The position numbers were made by a program, and so were the translations under genes. DNA of 15,490 bases, from positions 1 to 15,490 of the forward strand of contig JBJXEH010000124.1 in NCBI GenBank assembly GCA_046153995.1, in the 5' to 3' direction. The stretch is from SZUA-430 sp046153995 (lineage in GTDB: Bacteria > Pseudomonadota > Alphaproteobacteria > Micropepsales > Micropepsaceae). Positions 5,281 to 12,951 of this stretch are shown here, in pieces (within the stretch, counting starts at the first letter, position 1; every line of letters starts with the position of its first letter). The notes below the pieces were generated by a model. It had not been told where the DNA came from. It saw only the letters and a program-made list of their open reading frames with translations, and ran no database searches.

Positions 5281-6523
5281 CCTCGCCATTGGGGCGTTTC
5301 ACATACTTCACCGCCAAGAACGCCATGGCTCCCACCACGAACGCCACTGTCCCCACGATTAGGGCGATGTCGTAGGTCTTGGTCCAGTCGTGGACTTTGC
5401 CGAAGAGGACGAGGCCCGTTGCCGTGGACAGAGCGCCGGCGGTTGCGATGGCGCCGTAGATGCTGCCGTAGTTTTTGGTGCCGAACGTGCGGCTGACGAA
5501 GTAGGCGAGCAGGTCGATCTCGGAGCCTTGTTGCAGGCCGATCAACGCGACCGCGAAGAGCGCCAACGCTAACGAGGGGTCGGGGATGAGGAGCAGCGCG
5601 GTGCCGATCGCGGGGATGCAGGTCATCACGGCGGCCACATAGGGCGCCGCGAAGCGGTCGAGCGCGAACCCTGTAATGAGGCGCCCCGTGAGCAGGCCGC
5701 CCGCGTAGGTCGACATCGCAACGCCGGCTGCCGTGTCGCTCAAGCCTTTGTCCGTGATCATCGGCGCGAGCTGGCCCACGACGCCCGAGCCCGGGATGTT
5801 CACCGCGACGAGCGCGCCGGCGAGCAGCCAGAACGTGGGGCCGCGCACGGCTTCAGCCAGCGTCAGCTCGACCGCGGGTGCTGCACCGACCGCGAGCTCG
5901 CCCTCCTCCACCGCCTTCATCTCGCGCGCGCGGCCGATGAGCGCGAGCGCGAGCGGCAGGCCGACGAACAGCGTCAGCACGACCAAGCCGTAGGCGCCTG
6001 CGCGCCAGCCGTAGTTCTCGATCGCAGCCCCCAGCACGGGTGCAAACAGGATCGTCGCCAGCGACGTACCGGACGCGGCGCAGGCGAGTGCCAAGCCCCG
6101 TTGCCGGTCGAACACCGCGACCACAGGCCTTGTGTAGACCATCGCCGCCGTGCCGCCGCCGAACGTGCCCGCCACGACCAGCAGGGCTACGTACATCGCA
6201 TACGCACCGTTCATCAACGTGAGGCCGAGATAGACCAGCGCCATCATCGGCACGCAGACGAGCACGACCTTGCGAAAGCCGACATGGTCCAAGATGCGGC
6301 CCATGATGCCGATGGTCAGCGCACCGGCGATGAAGGCGCCCGCCCCCGCCAGCCCCATGTCGCCGCGCGACCAGCCGAATTCATTCCCGAAGCTCGTGAT
6401 GAAGAGGCTTGCGTTCAGCGAGAACAGCGAGGCGCCCGTGCCCATGCCGATCGCCGCGCCCAAAACCACCCGCCAGTTCGCGCGCCACTCGGCGCGGGCT
6501 GCCACGTCGAACGGCTTTGTCAT
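5255..6523 (-). CDS. MFS transporter (12 TM, MCT/oxalate-formate-antiporter-like)
   Basis: The product is 422 residues, a normal MFS length, with about twelve hydrophobic segments in two halves separated by a charged central loop near 195-220 (IGRAREMKAVEEGELAVG). The motif-A-like sequence GRILDHVGFRKV is at the TM2/TM3 loop. FGWSRGDMGLAGAGAF before TM2 resembles monocarboxylate or oxalate/formate-type carriers, so a small carboxylate is a possible substrate; this is not proven. I chose ATG 6523 because a GGGA lies 8 bases upstream and hydrophobic TM1 follows soon after (NWRVVLGAAIGMGTGASLF). The longer frame upstream lies over the divergent gene and is unlikely. The last residues, APHPSRG, and the stop come from palindromic element R4. 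Confidence 0.85.
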   Translation of the reverse strand: MTKPFDVAARAEWRANWRVVLGAAIGMGTGASLFSLNASLFITSFGNEFGWSRGDMGLAGAGAFIAGALTIGIMGRILDHVGFRKVVLVCVPMMALVYLGLTLMNGAYAMYVALLVVAGTFGGGTAAMVYTRPVVAVFDRQRGLALACAASGTSLATILFAPVLGAAIENYGWRAGAYGLVVLTLFVGLPLALALIGRAREMKAVEEGELAVGAAPAVELTLAEAVRGPTFWLLAGALVAVNIPGSGVVGQLAPMITDKGLSDTAAGVAMSTYAGGLLTGRLITGFALDRFAAPYVAAVMTCIPAIGTALLLIPDPSLALALFAVALIGLQQGSEIDLLAYFVSRTFGTKNYGSIYGAIATAGALSTATGLVLFGKVHDWTKTYDIALIVGTVAFVVGAMAFLAVKYVKRPNGEAAPHPSRG

Positions 6524-6578
6524 CGAGTGTGTCCCTGGGGGCGTGCTATAACGCACGGGATAACAGAGGGAGGTCCGC

Positions 6579-6821
6579 ATGACCATCCGTGTTGCGCTTA
6601 TCGCGTTCGTGTTGGCGGCTGCGTTGGCCGTGCCGCTTGCGGCCGCGCCGGTCTGGAACGGTGCGGGTTGGTACGTCGTCTCCGACACGGAGGTTGGGCC
6701 GTTCGTCGAGAAGGGGCCGTATGCGTCGAAAGAAGACTGCGAGGCGGCGAAGCCCGCGAACGACGACATGGCGGATTATTTTTGCGACTACCTGAGCACG
6801 CAGCCCAGCTGGGACGACTAG
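6579..6821 (+). CDS. Small secreted protein with signal peptide
   Basis: The product is 80 residues. Residues 1-23 form a signal peptide (MTIRVALIAFVLAAALAVPL, then AAA) with a likely cut before PVW. The mature part is about 57 residues, acidic and aromatic-rich, with WNGAGWYVVSDT, GPFVEKGPYASKEDCEAAK and two cysteines (in KEDC and YFC) that could pair in the periplasm. No family was recognised. A strong GGGAGG lies five bases before the ATG, and a Caulobacter-like -10, GCTATAAC, is at 6545-6552 without a clear -35. The stop TAG is immediately followed by the ATG of the next small gene, so the two are probably co-translated. It is divergent from the MFS gene. Confidence 0.75.
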   Translation: MTIRVALIAFVLAAALAVPLAAAPVWNGAGWYVVSDTEVGPFVEKGPYASKEDCEAAKPANDDMADYFCDYLSTQPSWDD

Positions 6822-6995
6822 ATGCTGGCGGTTTTGTTCTTGCTGAGCGGGGCGGTGTTGACGGCCGGGTGGCTCCGGTTCAAGCGGCCGATGGCGCTTT
6901 GGCAGAAGGCGGCGATGGCGGGCGCCGCGTTGCTGCTGGTGGCGACGCTGGTGGCGCTCGGCATCGAAGCGATGATGCAGGTGCCGGTGGCGTGA
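6822..6995 (+). CDS. 57-residue two-TM membrane protein
   Basis: ATG 6822 directly abuts the TAG of the upstream gene (TAGATG), pointing to translational coupling. The 57 residues contain a hydrophobic N-terminal segment (MLAVLFLLSGAVLTAGWL), a basic loop (RFKRPMALWQK) and a second membrane segment (AAMAGAALLLVATLVALGI). The basic loop predicts a cytoplasmic turn. No family was recognised. Element R5 begins 15 bases after the stop. Confidence 0.6.
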   Translation: MLAVLFLLSGAVLTAGWLRFKRPMALWQKAAMAGAALLLVATLVALGIEAMMQVPVA

Positions 6996-7010
6996 GGGGC
7001 CGCCACTCTT

Positions 7011-7078
7011 ACACTGTCCCTCATCCCCCCTACGCCAAGTGGCTTCGGGGGGCGCGCCGTCCTGGTGTCTCCACGCTT
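7011..7078. repeat. Palindromic element R5a (variant half-unit)
   Basis: It begins acactgtccctcatcccccc, then tacgcc, then a gtggcttcgggggg stretch, and runs into R5b through ccgtcctggtgtctccacgc. It has the same layout as R3a at 3638-3706, so R3 and R5 are two copies of one composite element. Confidence 0.8.
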
Positions 7079-7263
7079 ACACTGTCCCTCATCCGTCTCG
7101 CGCGTGCCGCGCTCGCCACCTTCTCCCGTCTCGCGACGGGAGAAGGGTAATGCAGTTTGTAAATTTCCAAAGTGAATTGCCCTTCTCCCACCGCGAGGTG
7201 GGAGAAGGTGGCGAGCGGCGCAGCCGCGAGACGGATGAGGGACAGTGTAAGCGTGGAGACACC
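7064..7263. repeat. Palindromic element R5b with extended outer arms
   Basis: The outer arms extend beyond the usual boundary: ggtgtctccacgcttacactg on the left is matched by its inverted form ending at 7263. Hairpin 1 is ccttctcccgtc/gacgggagaagg and hairpin 2 is cttctcccacc/ggtgggagaag. The shoulders are gcgcg-tgc-cgcgc and gcggc-gca-gccgc. The right end lies two bases from the stop of the DUF559 gene. Confidence 0.9.
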
Positions 7264-7265
7264 TG

Positions 7266-7645
7266 TCAACGCTTAGGCCCGCTTCTCTCACCCTGCGTCT
7301 TGATGAATATGCGCTCCTTCGCGATCGCTCCTATCCTAGCCAGCACCTGCGCCGGGTAGCGGAGTATTTGCAGGTTGTCGAACCGTTCGACATGGAAGCC
7401 TTCGCGCTCGAGGAACTTTGTGCGGCGTTGGTCGTACGCGCCTTGCTCTTCGTCGTGATGCTGGATGCCGTCCGCTTCGACGACCAGCATCGCGTCGATG
7501 CAAACGAAATCCGCGTAGAACGGACCGATCTGTTGTGGCGGCGAAATCTGTGCCCGTCGAGCCTGCGATCGCGCAGGCCCGACCAGAGCTTGCGCTCGGC
7601 CTCAGTCATCGTGCGGCGAAGTTCGCGAGCGCGGTTCACGGACAT
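7266..7645 (-). pseudogene. DUF559 (endonuclease-like) gene with a frameshift
   Basis: Two adjacent minus-strand frames together make one DUF559 protein. The first gives MSVNRARELRRTMTEAERKL, WSGLRDRRLDGHRFRRHN. The second continues QIGPFYADFVCIDAMLVVEADGI (first 20: QIGPFYADFVCIDAMLVVEA) through YDQRRTKFLEREGFHVERF to the TGA at 7266-7268. The break falls near 7540, where CACAACAGATC would need one more C to read HNQIG. DUF559 proteins have a PD-(D/E)xK-like, Vsr-related nuclease fold; the expected acidic residues (D in YADF, E in VVEADG) are present in the second frame. Either the gene is dead or the sequence has a one-base error. There is no strong Shine-Dalgarno sequence before ATG 7645. 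It sits alone between inward-facing palindromic elements R5b and R6. Confidence 0.8.
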
Positions 7646-7690
7646 GGGGGTGAGCTTGCGCGACGAATTTGACGGGAAGATGGCAAGCCG

Positions 7691-7867
7691 GGTGTCTCCA
7701 CGCTTACACTGTCCCTCATCCGTCTCGCGGCTGTGCCGCTCGCCACCTTCTCCCGCCATTCGGCGGGAGAAGGGTAATTCACGTACATAATTTGATTGCC
7801 CTTCTCCCGTTGCGAAACGGGAGAAGGTGGCGAGCGCGGTTACGCGCGAGACGGATGAGGGACAGCG
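7691..7867. repeat. Palindromic element R6 (long form)
   Basis: It begins ggtgtctccacgcttacact as R5b does. Hairpin 1 is ccttctcccgcc/ggcgggagaagg and hairpin 2 is ccttctcccgtt/aacgggagaagg, another compensated change. The shoulders are gcggc-tgt-gccgc and gcgcg-gtta-cgcgc. The centre is A/T-rich. It lies between the DUF559 start and the histidine kinase stop. Confidence 0.92.
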
Positions 7868-7882
7868 GCTGGCGGGAGACGC

Positions 7883-9265
<1,383 letters not shown>

Positions 9266-9376
9266 GAGCGCAAGTCTAGGCGTGGGGTCTGAGAATTCCG
9301 TTAGACTTCGCGTCAATTGCCGCTTTACGATTCGTTCGCGTTTACCGTTTGCGCCGCTGAAAACCGAGGCTTTGAA

Positions 9377-10633
9377 ATGCGTGCCATAGTTGCCGGATGC
9401 CTAATGTTGATATTTTCGCTCCCCGCGTTCGCCATCTTTGCGATGGTGCCCGCCGACCGGGTCGACGAAGTACCGGTCGAGCGGTTGCTCGCGAACCTGG
9501 AGCGCAACGCGCAGGGGCTTGAGCCGGCGGCGAAGTTTCGCGCGATCGGGCGGTTGCATTTGCTGGCGTACTTGCGGCGGGTGGCGGCGTTACCCGTCTA
9601 CCGGGACCGTGGGGACACGATTGCCGAGGGCACGATCGGCGATTGCGCGACGTTGGATGCGCAGTCGAGCGGCAAGGGCTCGCGCGATGATTTTCCGGAG
9701 GCCAAGCCCGGCGAACGCTGCGAAGCGCGGACGTATTCTCTGGGGCCGAAGCGGGAGATTCCTTCGGAGGCGTTCGGTGCGCGGCGGGGCACGGACCCGC
9801 ATCTGGCGGCGGCGATCGCGGCTTACGAACGGGCGCGGGGATTGGAGGCTGCGAACCTGCGCGGGCGGGTGGCGCTGGCGTTTGCGTATGATCGCGCGGG
9901 GCGGCGGGTGTCTGCGCGGCGCGAGCTTCGTTATGTGCTGCGTCAGGGCTTGATACAGATACCGGCGCCGTCGGGTCCGGGTGAGATGAGCGCGGACTGG
10001 GAGACGCACACGGTGGTCACCGAGGCGGTCGAGCACTTCGCGATGATCGCGCGGCCGGGCCGTGACCGGTGGCTGATCCGGCGGGTGAAGAAGCGGCTCA
10101 CGGACTCGCCGCCTGCGATGTATGTGACGCCGATCTTGGTGCCGTTGAAACGCGATGTGTCGTTCGATGCGTTGGTGGACCGCACGTCGCCGGTGAGCTT
10201 CGATTTCTCCGGCCAGGGGCGTGCGATGCGGGCGGGATGGCTGACGGCGGATGCGGCTTGGCTGGTGTGGGATCCGAAGGATAAGCGCGTGGTCACCAGC
10301 GGGTTTCAGTTGTTCGGCTCCGTCACCTGGGTCGCGTCGTGGGGCAACGGCTATCAAGCGCTGGGTGCGCTCGACGACGACGGCGACGGCCGGGTTGCTG
10401 GGGCTGAGTTGGAGGGCTTGTCGCTCTGGCACGACGTCAACGGCGACGGCGTGTGCGACGACGGCGAGGTGCGTGCGGTGAGCGCGCACGGCATCGTGTC
10501 CCTGGCCTACGGACACGAGCGCGTGGGCGACGACCTGTGGGTGAGCGACGCGGGCGTGACGTTCACGGACGGCGAGACGCGCGCGACGTACGATTGGGTG
10601 TTGCGGGAGGGGTTGGTGACGGCGGGGGATTAG
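9377..10633 (+). CDS. Secreted protein with EF-hand / RTX-associated Ca-binding module
   Basis: The product is 418 residues. The signal peptide is MRAIVAGCLMLIFSLPAFA, with a cut near residue 19. The middle part is helical with tetratricopeptide-like spacing (AAIAAYERARGLEAANLRGR, VALAFAYDRAGRRVSARREL). The C-terminal part resembles the module often found in RTX and FrpC-type proteins: SFDFSGQGRAMRAGWL, AWLVWD, GFQLFGS, YQALGALDDDGDG. Two canonical 12-residue EF-hand loops are visible, D333-E344 (DDDGDGRVAGAE) and D353-E364 (DVNGDGVCDDGE), each with acidic residues at loop positions 1, 5 and 12 and Gly at 6. Position 3 is Asp in the first and Asn in the second. It probably binds calcium in the periplasm or outside. 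GAGG lies seven bases before the ATG. Its exact function is unknown. It is divergent from the histidine kinase, and a functional link is possible but unproven. Confidence 0.75.
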   Translation: MRAIVAGCLMLIFSLPAFAIFAMVPADRVDEVPVERLLANLERNAQGLEPAAKFRAIGRLHLLAYLRRVAALPVYRDRGDTIAEGTIGDCATLDAQSSGKGSRDDFPEAKPGERCEARTYSLGPKREIPSEAFGARRGTDPHLAAAIAAYERARGLEAANLRGRVALAFAYDRAGRRVSARRELRYVLRQGLIQIPAPSGPGEMSADWETHTVVTEAVEHFAMIARPGRDRWLIRRVKKRLTDSPPAMYVTPILVPLKRDVSFDALVDRTSPVSFDFSGQGRAMRAGWLTADAAWLVWDPKDKRVVTSGFQLFGSVTWVASWGNGYQALGALDDDGDGRVAGAELEGLSLWHDVNGDGVCDDGEVRAVSAHGIVSLAYGHERVGDDLWVSDAGVTFTDGETRATYDWVLREGLVTAGD

Positions 10634-10650
10634 GTTGCGTATCGAGCGAA

Positions 10651-10679
10651 GAAGGCGGCGGCGTTATGCCGCCACCTTC
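10651..10679. terminator. Hairpin between convergent genes
   Basis: gaaggcggcggc and gccgccaccttc pair with one mismatch around gttat. It lies between the ends of two convergent genes and includes the stop codon of the HTH gene. No T-run follows on either strand, so terminator function is a guess. Confidence 0.4.
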
Positions 10680-11185
10680 CATTCCGCCGCTTTATTCGAT
10701 CTCAGATAGATAGGCTTTGGTACTTCGCTGCCGGCGATCGCGTTGATGTGGGCTTCTACGTCCGCAATGAGCTTCTTGAGCTCACTCACCTGCTCGTCGC
10801 CGGGGCAGGTAGATGCGAGGTACTGTGCCCGCAGCAGCATTGCCGACGCCGTTGAGATCGAGGACTCGCTCTTCTCAAACCGAGCCACCATCTGATCGCC
10901 AACGCCGATCAGCTCGCCAAACTTCTCCTGAGTGAGCTTCATTTGTTTCCGCATGAAGCGCACCTCTTTTGCATTGAAGGTCTTACGGTCGCGCACAAGT
11001 GCGAACGCGATCTCAGCATGCAAGCCTTCGATGTTCTTGATGCTGAACGCCGGTCCGTGCGCTGTCTCTTTCAGCGTAAACCCGCTCAGCAGATAAACGT
11101 CATCCAGCCCGCATTGCGTGTAGTGAAAAGGCTTCTCCGCCTTCTCGTCACCCTGATGGATGAACGTCTGACCCCGTTCGTTCAT
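10664..11185 (-). CDS. HTH antitoxin-like regulator (MqsA C-terminal-domain type)
   Basis: The product is 173 residues. The N-terminal part has YTQCGLDDVYLLSGFTLKET and AFSIKNIEGLHAEIAFALV. The XRE-type helix-turn-helix follows at about 75-110 (EVRFMRKQMKLTQEKFGELI, then GVGDQMVARFEKSES). The EVRFMRKQM-LTQ-...-VARFEK pattern is typical of the DNA-binding half of MqsA/HigA-type antitoxins; the zinc-binding CxxC pairs of classical MqsA are absent. It starts one base after the stop of the DUF4258 gene (TAAGATG), so it is translationally coupled. A likely role is to neutralise the DUF4258 partner and repress the shared promoter. The C-terminal 60 residues (coiled region SELKKLIADVEAHINAIAGS) were not recognised. 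Confidence 0.72.
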   Translation of the reverse strand: MNERGQTFIHQGDEKAEKPFHYTQCGLDDVYLLSGFTLKETAHGPAFSIKNIEGLHAEIAFALVRDRKTFNAKEVRFMRKQMKLTQEKFGELIGVGDQMVARFEKSESSISTASAMLLRAQYLASTCPGDEQVSELKKLIADVEAHINAIAGSEVPKPIYLRSNKAAEWKVAA

Positions 11186-11186
11186 C

Positions 11187-11531
11187 TTATGGGTACTCCC
11201 ACTCTAAAGTTACGACCAACAGTTCTTTCTCATTCATTACGACGGTCACGACGCCAATCACCGGCCGGCTTGTGAACAGCTTCTTCGTGACTTTGCACAC
11301 CCACTCACCAGCATTTTCGCCCGGCGAAATTCCCGGCTCGACATCACCGGTCAACAGCACCTCCAACGCATCGCTCGTCGAGATGTCTCGATACTCTTCG
11401 CGCTCGAAAGCGTGCGTCGGGAAGAAAACGTTCTCCGAATTTGCCGCGATCCGGCGCACCACTCTTTGGCAGTGGTCCTGCCTCTGCATTAACGGGGTGA
11501 TCTTTATCTTCTTGTCGTCTTCCTCACTCAC
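11187..11531 (-). CDS. DUF4258 protein, probable toxin of a TA pair
   Basis: The product is 114 residues from GTG 11531. The core has HAFEREEYRDISTSDALEVL (about residues 40-60), then GEWVCKVTKKLFTSRPVIGV and the ending LLVVTLEWEYP. This pattern fits DUF4258, small proteins of the RelE/BrnT-like fold that are often toxins beside HTH antitoxins; here the neighbour is exactly that. It is first in the operon. Start choice: GTG 11531 has GGAGG 11 bases upstream; an alternative GTG at 11555 would add eight residues but would lie about five bases from the predicted transcription start with no ribosome site. A possible catalytic His is in the HAFERE motif, by analogy only. Its toxicity is inferred from context. 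Confidence 0.68.
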   Translation of the reverse strand: MSEEDDKKIKITPLMQRQDHCQRVVRRIAANSENVFFPTHAFEREEYRDISTSDALEVLLTGDVEPGISPGENAGEWVCKVTKKLFTSRPVIGVVTVVMNEKELLVVTLEWEYP

Positions 11532-11560
11532 AGGCCGCCCAGCCTCCAAGGACACGCGTG

Positions 11561-11611
11561 CCTATAATAATGATAGGTACCCCCGGCGGCGTCAATGGTA
11601 TCAACTTGATA
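11561..11611 (-). promoter_or_regulatory. Promoter and operator-like palindromes of the DUF4258/HTH operon
   Basis: On the minus strand, TTGACG (11590-11595) and CATTAT (11567-11572) are 17 bases apart. Two palindromes sit here: CCTAT-n7-ATAGG (11561-11577), over the -10, and TATCAA-c-TTGATA (11599-11611), just upstream of the -35. Their position fits autoregulation by the HTH partner. Confidence 0.55.
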
Positions 11612-11700
11612 GTTTTGTATAGGTAAATCGGCTTTTTTACGCCGTTTTCTATGGATAGCGCGCGGCAACCACAGCCTGGGCAAGGCAGGGTTAAATACGG

Positions 11701-11730
11701 TGAAGGCCCCAGTTCGTCCCGGGGCCTTCA
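11701..11730 (-). terminator. Strong hairpin downstream of the second phage block
   Basis: tgaaggcccc and ggggccttca are perfect inverted repeats around a 10-base loop. It lies 20 bases after the stop of the last gene of the minus-strand block. Only a weak T-run follows (CCGTATTT), so it is a probable but not classic intrinsic terminator. Confidence 0.6.
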
Positions 11731-11750
11731 AGATCAAACGCAAAACCAAG

Positions 11751-11963
11751 CTACTCCACCGCTTGGATGGCGGCGCTGTTTGCCACGATCTTTGCGACCA
11801 GTGCATCGACCTCTTCGCGGGTGACGTAGCGGTCGCCTATGGCTTCGCTTAAGCCGCGGTACGCGCTGTTGACGAGGCGGATGACCTCTGCCCCGGTTGC
11901 GATGGCGGCGGGGAGGTTTGCGATGATTTGGGTGATGAGGCTTATCGCGGCGGCGGCGTTCAT
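11751..11963 (-). CDS. Small phage-type protein of unknown function (70 aa)
   Basis: The product is 70 residues with a hydrophobic N-terminus (MNAAAAISLITQIIANLPAA, then IATGAEVIRLVNSAY) and a charged C-terminal helix (REEVDALVAKIVANSAA). AAGGAG lies seven bases before the ATG. The ATG overlaps the stop of the upstream lipoprotein gene (ATGA). It is the last gene of the block. It could be a membrane-associated helper of lysis, but no family was recognised. Confidence 0.65.
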   Translation of the reverse strand: MNAAAAISLITQIIANLPAAIATGAEVIRLVNSAYRGLSEAIGDRYVTREEVDALVAKIVANSAAIQAVE

Positions 11964-12358
11964 GGGGTTTCTCCTTTCAGGTTTGTTTGGGCGTCGGCCA
12001 TTGCCTGTTTGACCTCGCCGATTGCGATCAGTGCGGCGATCAGTTGGCCGGTGTCGGCGCTCTCGCCGTTCAGCACGGGCGTTGCGGCGGCGATGGCGCG
12101 TGTTGCCGCGGCTTCGACGGTTTTGATTTTCGTCCAGAGTTTTGCGTCGCGGCAGAGCGGGCCGACCGCTGCCGGTGCGTCGCATGGCGGCAGCCGGCCG
12201 TAGATCAAGATCGCTTGTTGCGTCGCTTCGTACGCCGTCAGCGTGATCTTTGCGGCGCGGCGGGCGTCGTCGTCGGCGTCGAGCGGCTGCAGCAGCGCGC
12301 AGGCGGCGAGCAGCGTTGCGATGGTGGCTACGGCGAGTGTGTTCAGGATCGCTCTCAT
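11960..12358 (-). CDS. Phage-block lipoprotein (132 aa)
   Basis: The product is 132 residues. A type II signal sequence ends in a lipobox, LAAC, with Cys20 as the lipidation site. The mature part is mainly helical (DDDARRAAKITLTAYEATQQ) with two further cysteines (PPCDAP and PLCRD) that may form a disulfide. GGAG lies nine bases before ATG 12358. The gene overlaps both neighbours by ATGA, so the three small genes are translated as a coupled unit. In a lysis cassette the lipoprotein would be a candidate outer-membrane spanin-like subunit, but at 132 residues it is long for an Rz1 type and the role is unproven. Confidence 0.68.
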   Translation of the reverse strand: MRAILNTLAVATIATLLAACALLQPLDADDDARRAAKITLTAYEATQQAILIYGRLPPCDAPAAVGPLCRDAKLWTKIKTVEAAATRAIAAATPVLNGESADTGQLIAALIAIGEVKQAMADAQTNLKGETP

Positions 12359-12576
12359 GGTTTGGCGCTCCACGTGATGGCGGCGTCAGCCTTCGCGCGG
12401 CCGTACCAGGCGATGAGCCCGCCCACGACGTTCGCCGCGCCGGTGATGAGTTCGGCCAGTTGATCCTGCAGCGTGGCGTCGAGCTTTAGGCCCGCGAGGG
12501 TCGCGAAACCCGCGAGCAGTGCGACGATCGAGCCCCACACGGCTTTCGATTGCCACCAAGGTTTGGTGTTGGTCAT
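12355..12576 (-). CDS. Holin-like small membrane protein (73 aa)
   Basis: The product is 73 residues: WWQSKAVWGSIVALLAGFAT at the N-terminus, then an amphipathic LDATLQDQLAELITGAANVV, then GGLIAWYGRAKADAAI. A short cytoplasmic start followed by WWxSKxxWG and one or two membrane helices resembles holin-type proteins of phages and gene transfer agents. That would place it at the inner membrane, controlling release of a lysis enzyme, but no endolysin gene is present in the window. AAGGA lies six bases before ATG 12576. Its stop overlaps the lipoprotein start (ATGA). It follows a clear intrinsic terminator, so it may need its own promoter or read-through. Confidence 0.65.
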   Translation of the reverse strand: MTNTKPWWQSKAVWGSIVALLAGFATLAGLKLDATLQDQLAELITGAANVVGGLIAWYGRAKADAAITWSAKP

Positions 12577-12596
12577 GTCAATTCCTTGTCTGAAAT

Positions 12597-12632
12597 GAAA
12601 AAGGGCGGCGCGCCGTTGATGCGCACCGCCCT
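12597..12632 (-). terminator. Intrinsic terminator of the 70-residue acidic protein gene
   Basis: On the minus strand AGGGCGGTGCGC pairs with GCGCGCCGCCCT around a 7-base loop and is followed at once by TTTTTC. It lies about 20 bases after the stop codon at 12654 and 20 bases before the holin-like gene. Confidence 0.8.
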
Positions 12633-12653
12633 GCCCTTCGCGTTTGGCTGTGT

Positions 12654-12866
12654 TTAAGCGACGTCGGTGAACGTCACTTCGGGGATCGGCGATTCGCCGA
12701 CGGTGATCGCTTGCGCCGCGATGTAGCGCACGCCCGGGTGAGCGCCGGCGTTGCCGCGGATGAAGTCTTTCGCTTCGTCGAGCGAGGCGAAGCTGTCGGC
12801 GACACCTTCCCACTCGTCGACGTAGTCGCCGTCTTCGTCCAAGCGGACGACAAAGAACTTGTTCAT
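12654..12866 (-). CDS. Small acidic protein of unknown function (70 aa)
   Basis: The product is 70 residues with MNKFFVVRLDEDGDYVDEWE at the N-terminus, DSFASLDEAKDFIRGNAG in the middle and VTFTDVA at the end. It is acidic and has no signal peptide or membrane segment. The DSFASLDEAKDFI stretch looks like a beta-alpha unit of a small nucleotide- or protein-binding fold, but no family was recognised. AAGGA lies seven bases before ATG 12866, and an intrinsic terminator follows the stop, so it is likely its own transcript. Its position upstream of the holin-like cassette suggests a phage origin. Confidence 0.65.
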   Translation of the reverse strand: MNKFFVVRLDEDGDYVDEWEGVADSFASLDEAKDFIRGNAGAHPGVRYIAAQAITVGESPIPEVTFTDVA

Positions 12867-12915
12867 GCGTGTTTCCTTATCTAGTTGGGGGGACGGCTTG
12901 ACGCTAGCAAAGTGT

Positions 12916-12942
12916 CCCCGGACGAGCCGTCACGGTCCGGGG
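12916..12942. other. Perfect hairpin upstream of the acidic protein gene
   Basis: ccccggac (12916-12923) and gtccgggg (12935-12942) pair around an 11-base loop. No T-run follows on either strand. It sits between the acidic protein gene and the long palindrome and could be part of a leader or a repressor site; no function is claimed. Confidence 0.4.
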
Positions 12943-12951
12943 GAAGAAGAG

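Noticed and set aside
6524..6769. N-terminal extension of the MFS transporter
   Set aside because: The extra 82 residues are low in hydrophobic pattern, lie over the divergent small secreted gene and its ribosome site, and the ATG at 6523 has its own GGGA.
7646..7759. Upstream extension of the DUF559 protein into element R6
   Set aside because: The extra residues (GEGGERHSRETDEGQC...) are translated repeat sequence; family members normally start near MSVNRARELRR.
512..7867. CRISPR array
   Set aside because: The repeats are about 100-200 bases, palindromic, kilobases apart and separated by genes, with no regular spacers and no cas genes.
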